A stretch of DNA of 7,894 bases from Chromatiales bacterium (GTDB taxonomy: Bacteria; Pseudomonadota; Gammaproteobacteria; SZUA-152). Within the stretch, counting starts at the first letter, position 1. Every line of letters starts with the position of its first letter. Location: NCBI GenBank assembly GCA_026999335.1, contig JALTPW010000836.1, positions 1 to 7,894 on the forward strand, in the 5' to 3' direction. This document shows, piece by piece, positions 4,861 to 7,894 of the stretch. A program made the translations under genes and the position numbers. The notes beneath the pieces were generated by a model. It saw only the letters and a program-made list of their open reading frames with translations, did not search any database and had not been told where the DNA came from.

Positions 4861-7497
4861 ATGAAACAGGCAAATATTATCGCTAAGCTCTTATTAATCT
4901 CACTGATATCCGGGTTATTGCTGGCGTGTGCTGACGAAAATAATGATGACAGCGGGGGAGATGGCAGCAACCAACCACCAACAATCACCGGCACTCCCGC
5001 CTCCACCGTCAATGAAGGTAGCCCCTATCACTTTGCGCCCACAGCTGCCGATAGCAATAGCGGTGACAGTCTCACATTTTCCATCAGCAACAAACCGGCC
5101 TGGGCCGATTTTGATAATCAGACGGGCGTTCTCAACGGTACACCCGGCCTGGACGATGCCGCTGATTATGGCAACATCATCATCAGCGTCAGCGATGGCA
5201 CCGCCACCGCCGGGCTGTCGGCCTTCATGATTTCTGTGGTCGATACCAATCAGCCACCGACAATCACCGGCACCCCCGCCACTACCGTCAATGAAGGCAG
5301 TCCCTATCACTTTGCACCGACGGCCGCCGATGGCGATAGCGGCGACAGCCTCACATTCTCCATCAGCAACAAACCGGCCTGGGCCAACTTCAATAATCAG
5401 ACGGGCGTCCTCAACGGCACACCCAGCCTGGGCGATGCGGATGATTATGACAACATCATCATCAGCGTCAGCGACGGCATCGCCTCCGCCGAGCTGTCGG
5501 CCTTCACGATTTCCGTGGTCGATACCAATCAGCCACCGACAATCACCGGCACTCCCGCCACTACCGTCAATGAAGGCAGTCCCTATCACTTTGCACCGAC
5601 GGCCGCCGATGGCGATGGCGGCGACAACCTCACATTCTCTATCAGCAACAAACCGGCCTGGGCCAACTTCAATAATCAGACGGGCGTCCTCAGCGGCACA
5701 CCCGGCCTGGACGATGCGGATGATTATGACAACATCATCATCCGCGTCAGCGACGGCATCGCCTCCGCCGAGTTGTCGGCCTTCACGATTTCTGTGATCG
5801 ATACCAATCAGCTACCGACAATCACCGGCACTCCCGCCACTACCGTCAATGAAGGCAGTCCCTATCACTTTGCACCGACGGCCGCCGATGGCGATAGCAA
5901 TGACAGCCTCACCTTCTCGATAACCAACAAACCGTTCTGGGCCGACTTCAATAATCAGACGGGTATTCTCAGCGGCACACCCGGGCTGGGCGATGCAGAT
6001 GATTATGGCAATATCATCATCAGTGTTAGTGACGGTAGCGCTTCGGCCCAGCTGTCCGCCTTTACGATCTCAGTCATCGATGTCAGCTCGGCACTTGTGG
6101 TTAGCACACATAGCCCCACCACCCAGGCAGCCGGCACACCACTGCACAGTAATATTACGATTACGTTTAATGCCTCACTGGCTGCGGTAACAGTAACAAG
6201 CACTTCCGTGACACTGCGAGGAGCAGGCAACACAGCCATTGCCACCACGCTGAACACGGACAATCAAACCATTACCATTGATCCGGTCAGCGACCTGGAA
6301 CCGCTCACGACCTACGCCGTCACCGTCACTACTGCCGTTACCAGTACAAACGGGGCGGCATTGGATAGCGATTATTCATGGAGCTTCACCACCCTGGCAG
6401 GTTCACCCATCCCGGAGATTGCGCAGTGGGAGGCGAACATGCTGGCGTCGGGTGAAAGATGGGGGCAGTTTCTGAGCGATCTGAACCCGGTCCCGGGCAC
6501 CTATAACGAGATGTACACAAATTATTATGATGGCCAGAGAGTGTATTTCCAGATCGCCGATTATACCGGCCAGGAAGAACCATGGAATACCTATGCCCAG
6601 GAGGCAGAGCGTATCTATATGAACTATTTGGTGGAACATGATTTTGGCATGCCGGGCTACCGACGCTTTGCAGAAGGTATCTACATGGATTATATCCGCA
6701 CCGATGATAGCTTTGCCTATGAGAATATTGTCAAAATCCGTGATAACCCCGCATTTTCCAACGCGGGTACCCGGCGCATCTCTGTTCCAGCATGGTACAG
6801 AGAGCGCAGTTCACGAGAGATTGCTTATGCGCTGGAAGCCCATATCTTTGCTGAACGCGTCGATCACCCACGAGATGAAGCCGACGTAGCCCGCTATGTG
6901 ACCATGGCATTGAACCATATCAGAGAGTGGATTACCGGTGAATTCAGTGATCCCGACAGGCACCGCCGTGCACCGTTTATGTTTGGCCTCACCGCCGAGG
7001 CATTGATCATGTTCTATGAATGGGAACTGGATAATGGTCGCGACCCCACGGCTCTTTACGATCATGCCTCCGTACCCACGGAGTTTGTGCCCACCATGAC
7101 AATTCCAGAAGCTATCAAGGCGATGGCGGATTACTTATACGATGAGGCCGTCGTGGAATCCGGCGATAACATGGGTAAACCCATGTGGGTGGCTGATCTT
7201 GGCGGAACTCGGGGCAACTGGAATGATTCGGGGGGAACCGGCTATGCCGCCTTCCGTTATGAGGATATCAATAGGGGAGAACCCGCTCCGGATCTGAATC
7301 TGCTGATTGCGCCAGTCTATGCCTGGCTGTTTTTACACTATGGTGAAATGAAGTACATCACTATTGCCGATCAATTGTTTGTTAGTGGTGTCAATCTTCC
7401 CAATCTCGACAGGAATACCAAAATTTTCAATCAAAATTACCGCTGGAGCTTTGACTATATCAAATGGCGCAATGAGGGCTTTGCCAAGTGGAATTAA
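4861..7497 (+). CDS. Large lipoprotein: four Ig-like repeats, Big_5-like domain, unassigned helical C-terminal domain
   Basis: An 878-residue lipoprotein. The type II signal peptide ends in LLAC with C23 lipidated and Ala at +2, followed by a DENNDDSGGD-type linker. Four 93-residue Ig-like repeats of the He_PIG / cadherin-like kind fill residues 37-129, 130-222, 223-315 and 316-408. Residues about 409-513 resemble a bacterial Ig Big_5 domain (STHSPTTQAAG, ITITFNASL, LEPLTTYAVTVTTAV, YSWSFTTL). From about 517 to 878 lies a different kind of sequence, rich in helices, aromatic and acidic residues: SVPAWYRERSSREIAY (641-656), HRRAPFMFGLTAEAL (from 701), NWNDSGGTGYAAFRYED (from 786) and a Trp-rich end. 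This could be an alpha/alpha-toroid carbohydrate-active fold, but I recognise no family signature or proven catalytic residues. The neighbouring beta-helix gene suggests a joint role on a surface polysaccharide. The C-terminal region looks intact and undamaged. Confidence 0.87.
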   Translation: MKQANIIAKLLLISLISGLLLACADENNDDSGGDGSNQPPTITGTPASTVNEGSPYHFAPTAADSNSGDSLTFSISNKPAWADFDNQTGVLNGTPGLDDAADYGNIIISVSDGTATAGLSAFMISVVDTNQPPTITGTPATTVNEGSPYHFAPTAADGDSGDSLTFSISNKPAWANFNNQTGVLNGTPSLGDADDYDNIIISVSDGIASAELSAFTISVVDTNQPPTITGTPATTVNEGSPYHFAPTAADGDGGDNLTFSISNKPAWANFNNQTGVLSGTPGLDDADDYDNIIIRVSDGIASAELSAFTISVIDTNQLPTITGTPATTVNEGSPYHFAPTAADGDSNDSLTFSITNKPFWADFNNQTGILSGTPGLGDADDYGNIIISVSDGSASAQLSAFTISVIDVSSALVVSTHSPTTQAAGTPLHSNITITFNASLAAVTVTSTSVTLRGAGNTAIATTLNTDNQTITIDPVSDLEPLTTYAVTVTTAVTSTNGAALDSDYSWSFTTLAGSPIPEIAQWEANMLASGERWGQFLSDLNPVPGTYNEMYTNYYDGQRVYFQIADYTGQEEPWNTYAQEAERIYMNYLVEHDFGMPGYRRFAEGIYMDYIRTDDSFAYENIVKIRDNPAFSNAGTRRISVPAWYRERSSREIAYALEAHIFAERVDHPRDEADVARYVTMALNHIREWITGEFSDPDRHRRAPFMFGLTAEALIMFYEWELDNGRDPTALYDHASVPTEFVPTMTIPEAIKAMADYLYDEAVVESGDNMGKPMWVADLGGTRGNWNDSGGTGYAAFRYEDINRGEPAPDLNLLIAPVYAWLFLHYGEMKYITIADQLFVSGVNLPNLDRNTKIFNQNYRWSFDYIKWRNEGFAKWN
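4969..6084 (+). repeat. Four tandem 279-bp Ig-domain repeats
   Basis: Units begin at 4969, 5248, 5527 and 5806, all exactly 279 bp apart. Units 2 and 3 are nearly identical. Unit 1 resembles the first unit at 1990 at its end (GTATA..LSAFMISV type), while the end of unit 4 (SASAQLSAFTISVID) resembles the last unit at 2269. This suggests internal units were amplified between conserved terminal ones. Confidence 0.95.
6409..7494 (+). other. Unassigned C-terminal domain of the large lipoprotein
   Basis: This segment encodes residues 517-878 and has no counterpart in the shorter lipoprotein. Predicted by eye as mostly alpha-helical, with amphipathic stretches such as ARYVTMALNHIREWI and AEALIMFYEWELDNG and a glycine-rich turn, GTRGNWNDSGGTG. 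Conserved-looking His and Arg residues (H661, H701, R702, R703) and many Trp/Tyr would suit a carbohydrate site. Enzyme identity is not established. Confidence 0.5.
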
Positions 7498-7612
7498 TCG
7501 CTATTCACCATGGAGAAAATACATTGATGAAATAAAGGCTGGGAGGACGGACATGGAGGCATACACCAGAACTCCTCACCTTCCCGTCATTGGGCAAGTA
7601 TCCAGAGGCATC

Positions 7613-7693
7613 GTGCGCCATGCGCACAACAGGATAAGCGGTTTCCCAGTGATTTTTTGGCCCTGATGTCAAAACAATATTTTCTGCGGTTAT
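7613..7693. repeat. ~80-bp repeat element, copy A
   Basis: Starts with the palindrome GTGCGC-CAT-GCGCAC (7613-7627), followed by ACAGGATAAGCGGTTTCCC, a T-run, CCCTGATGTC and AAAACAATATT. It aligns with copy B 171 bases downstream, with scattered substitutions and one single-base length difference. Confidence 0.8.
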
Positions 7694-7701
7694 GCCACGT
7701 A

Positions 7702-7715
7702 TCTCAGGCTTGAGA
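7702..7715. repeat. Small inverted repeat between the element copies
   Basis: TCTCA-GGCT-TGAGA is a perfect 5-bp inverted repeat with a four-base loop. It is short and could be chance. Confidence 0.25.
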
Positions 7716-7750
7716 GATCTGGAATACCGTCACTCACATCCAGCGACATC

Positions 7751-7765
7751 GTGCGCACAGCGCAC
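7751..7765. repeat. REP-like palindrome GTGCGC-ACA-GCGCAC
   Basis: A perfect 6-bp stem with a three-base loop, preceded by ACATC and followed by GCTACGGGC. The stem is identical to that of the palindrome at 7613, and both are preceded by CATC. This is a family of dispersed GC-rich palindromes typical of REP-like sequences. Confidence 0.65.
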
Positions 7766-7783
7766 GCTACGGGCAGGTGTAGT

Positions 7784-7864
7784 GTGCGCCATGCACACAA
7801 CAGGATAGCTGGTTTCCCGGTGACTTTTTTGGCTCTGATGTTAAAACAACATTCTCTGTGATAT
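7784..7864. repeat. ~80-bp repeat element, copy B
   Basis: The second copy of the element at 7613. Its palindrome has shifted to GTGTGC-GCCAT-GCACAC (7782-7798): the right arm changed from GCGCAC to GCACAC, and pairing is kept with the bases two positions further left. The rest is collinear through the T-run and the AAAACAACATT segment. Confidence 0.8.
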
Positions 7865-7878
7865 TTAGCAAATCCATC

Positions 7879-7893
7879 GCGGGCATGGCCCGC
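7879..7893. repeat. REP-like palindrome GCGGGC-ATG-GCCCGC
   Basis: A perfect 6-bp stem and three-base loop at the window edge, preceded by ATC. The sequence strongly resembles the GCGGGC/GCCCGC REP palindromes common in gammaproteobacteria such as Pseudomonas. The element probably continues beyond the window. Confidence 0.6.
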
Positions 7894-7894
7894 T

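Larger units (their letters stand above)
7498..7894. other. Gene-free tail with REP-like elements
   Basis: No convincing ORF with a ribosome site and family resemblance was found in these 397 bases, and no intrinsic terminator was evident just after the lipoprotein stop. The right two-thirds consist of repeated and palindromic DNA described separately. Confidence 0.6.

Noticed and set aside
4915..5589. 224-residue minus-strand ORF opposite the Ig repeats
   Set aside because: It is antisense to the repeat array, is itself repetitive with the same period, has a low-complexity Gly/Asp/Ile composition, and lacks a ribosome site. It is a by-product of repeated coding DNA.
5291..5797. 168-residue plus-strand ORF in another frame
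   Set aside because: It is a frame shadow of the Ig repeats with Ser/Pro/Arg-rich repetitive translation and no independent start signal.
1990..6084. Regular repeats as a possible CRISPR array
   Set aside because: The period is 279 bp, the units are wholly coding, and there are no unique spacers between short repeats.
7364..7666. 100-residue ORF spanning the lipoprotein end and the tail
   Set aside because: Most of it overlaps the lipoprotein in another frame, the remainder runs into repeat DNA, and there is no family resemblance.

Overview
The window holds two tandem copies of a two-gene cassette, all on the + strand. Each cassette pairs a secreted right-handed beta-helix protein with an outer-membrane-type lipoprotein built of Ig-like repeats. 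The bacterium is Gram-negative, judged from Sec signal peptides, lipoboxes and Shine-Dalgarno sites. The REP-like GC-rich palindromes at the right end (for example GCGGGC-ATG-GCCCGC) suggest a gammaproteobacterium, but no housekeeping gene is present to fix the taxon.

Layout. Cassette 1 is a beta-helix protein (21-1814), a 67-base gap with a small hairpin, and a lipoprotein with two Ig-like repeats and a fibronectin type III module (1882-2820). A 200-base spacer follows, with a 10-bp inverted repeat and a candidate promoter. Cassette 2 is a paralogous beta-helix protein (3021-4847) and, only 13 bases later, a much longer lipoprotein (4861-7497) with four Ig-like repeats, a Big_5-like domain and a roughly 360-residue helical C-terminal region that I cannot assign. 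The last 400 bases (7498-7894) show no gene but carry a duplicated ~80-bp element and four short palindromes of REP type.

Working model (inference). Each pair makes one exported carbohydrate-type beta-helix protein and one lipid-anchored surface protein that displays a variable C-terminal module on an Ig-repeat stalk. This would suit binding or processing of a polysaccharide at the cell surface. The lipoproteins share the signal peptide and Ig repeats but differ completely in what is attached to the end, so the locus looks like a duplicated cassette that diverged by repeat expansion and exchange of the terminal module. No nuclease, transposase, CRISPR array, RNA gene or toxin-antitoxin pair was seen.
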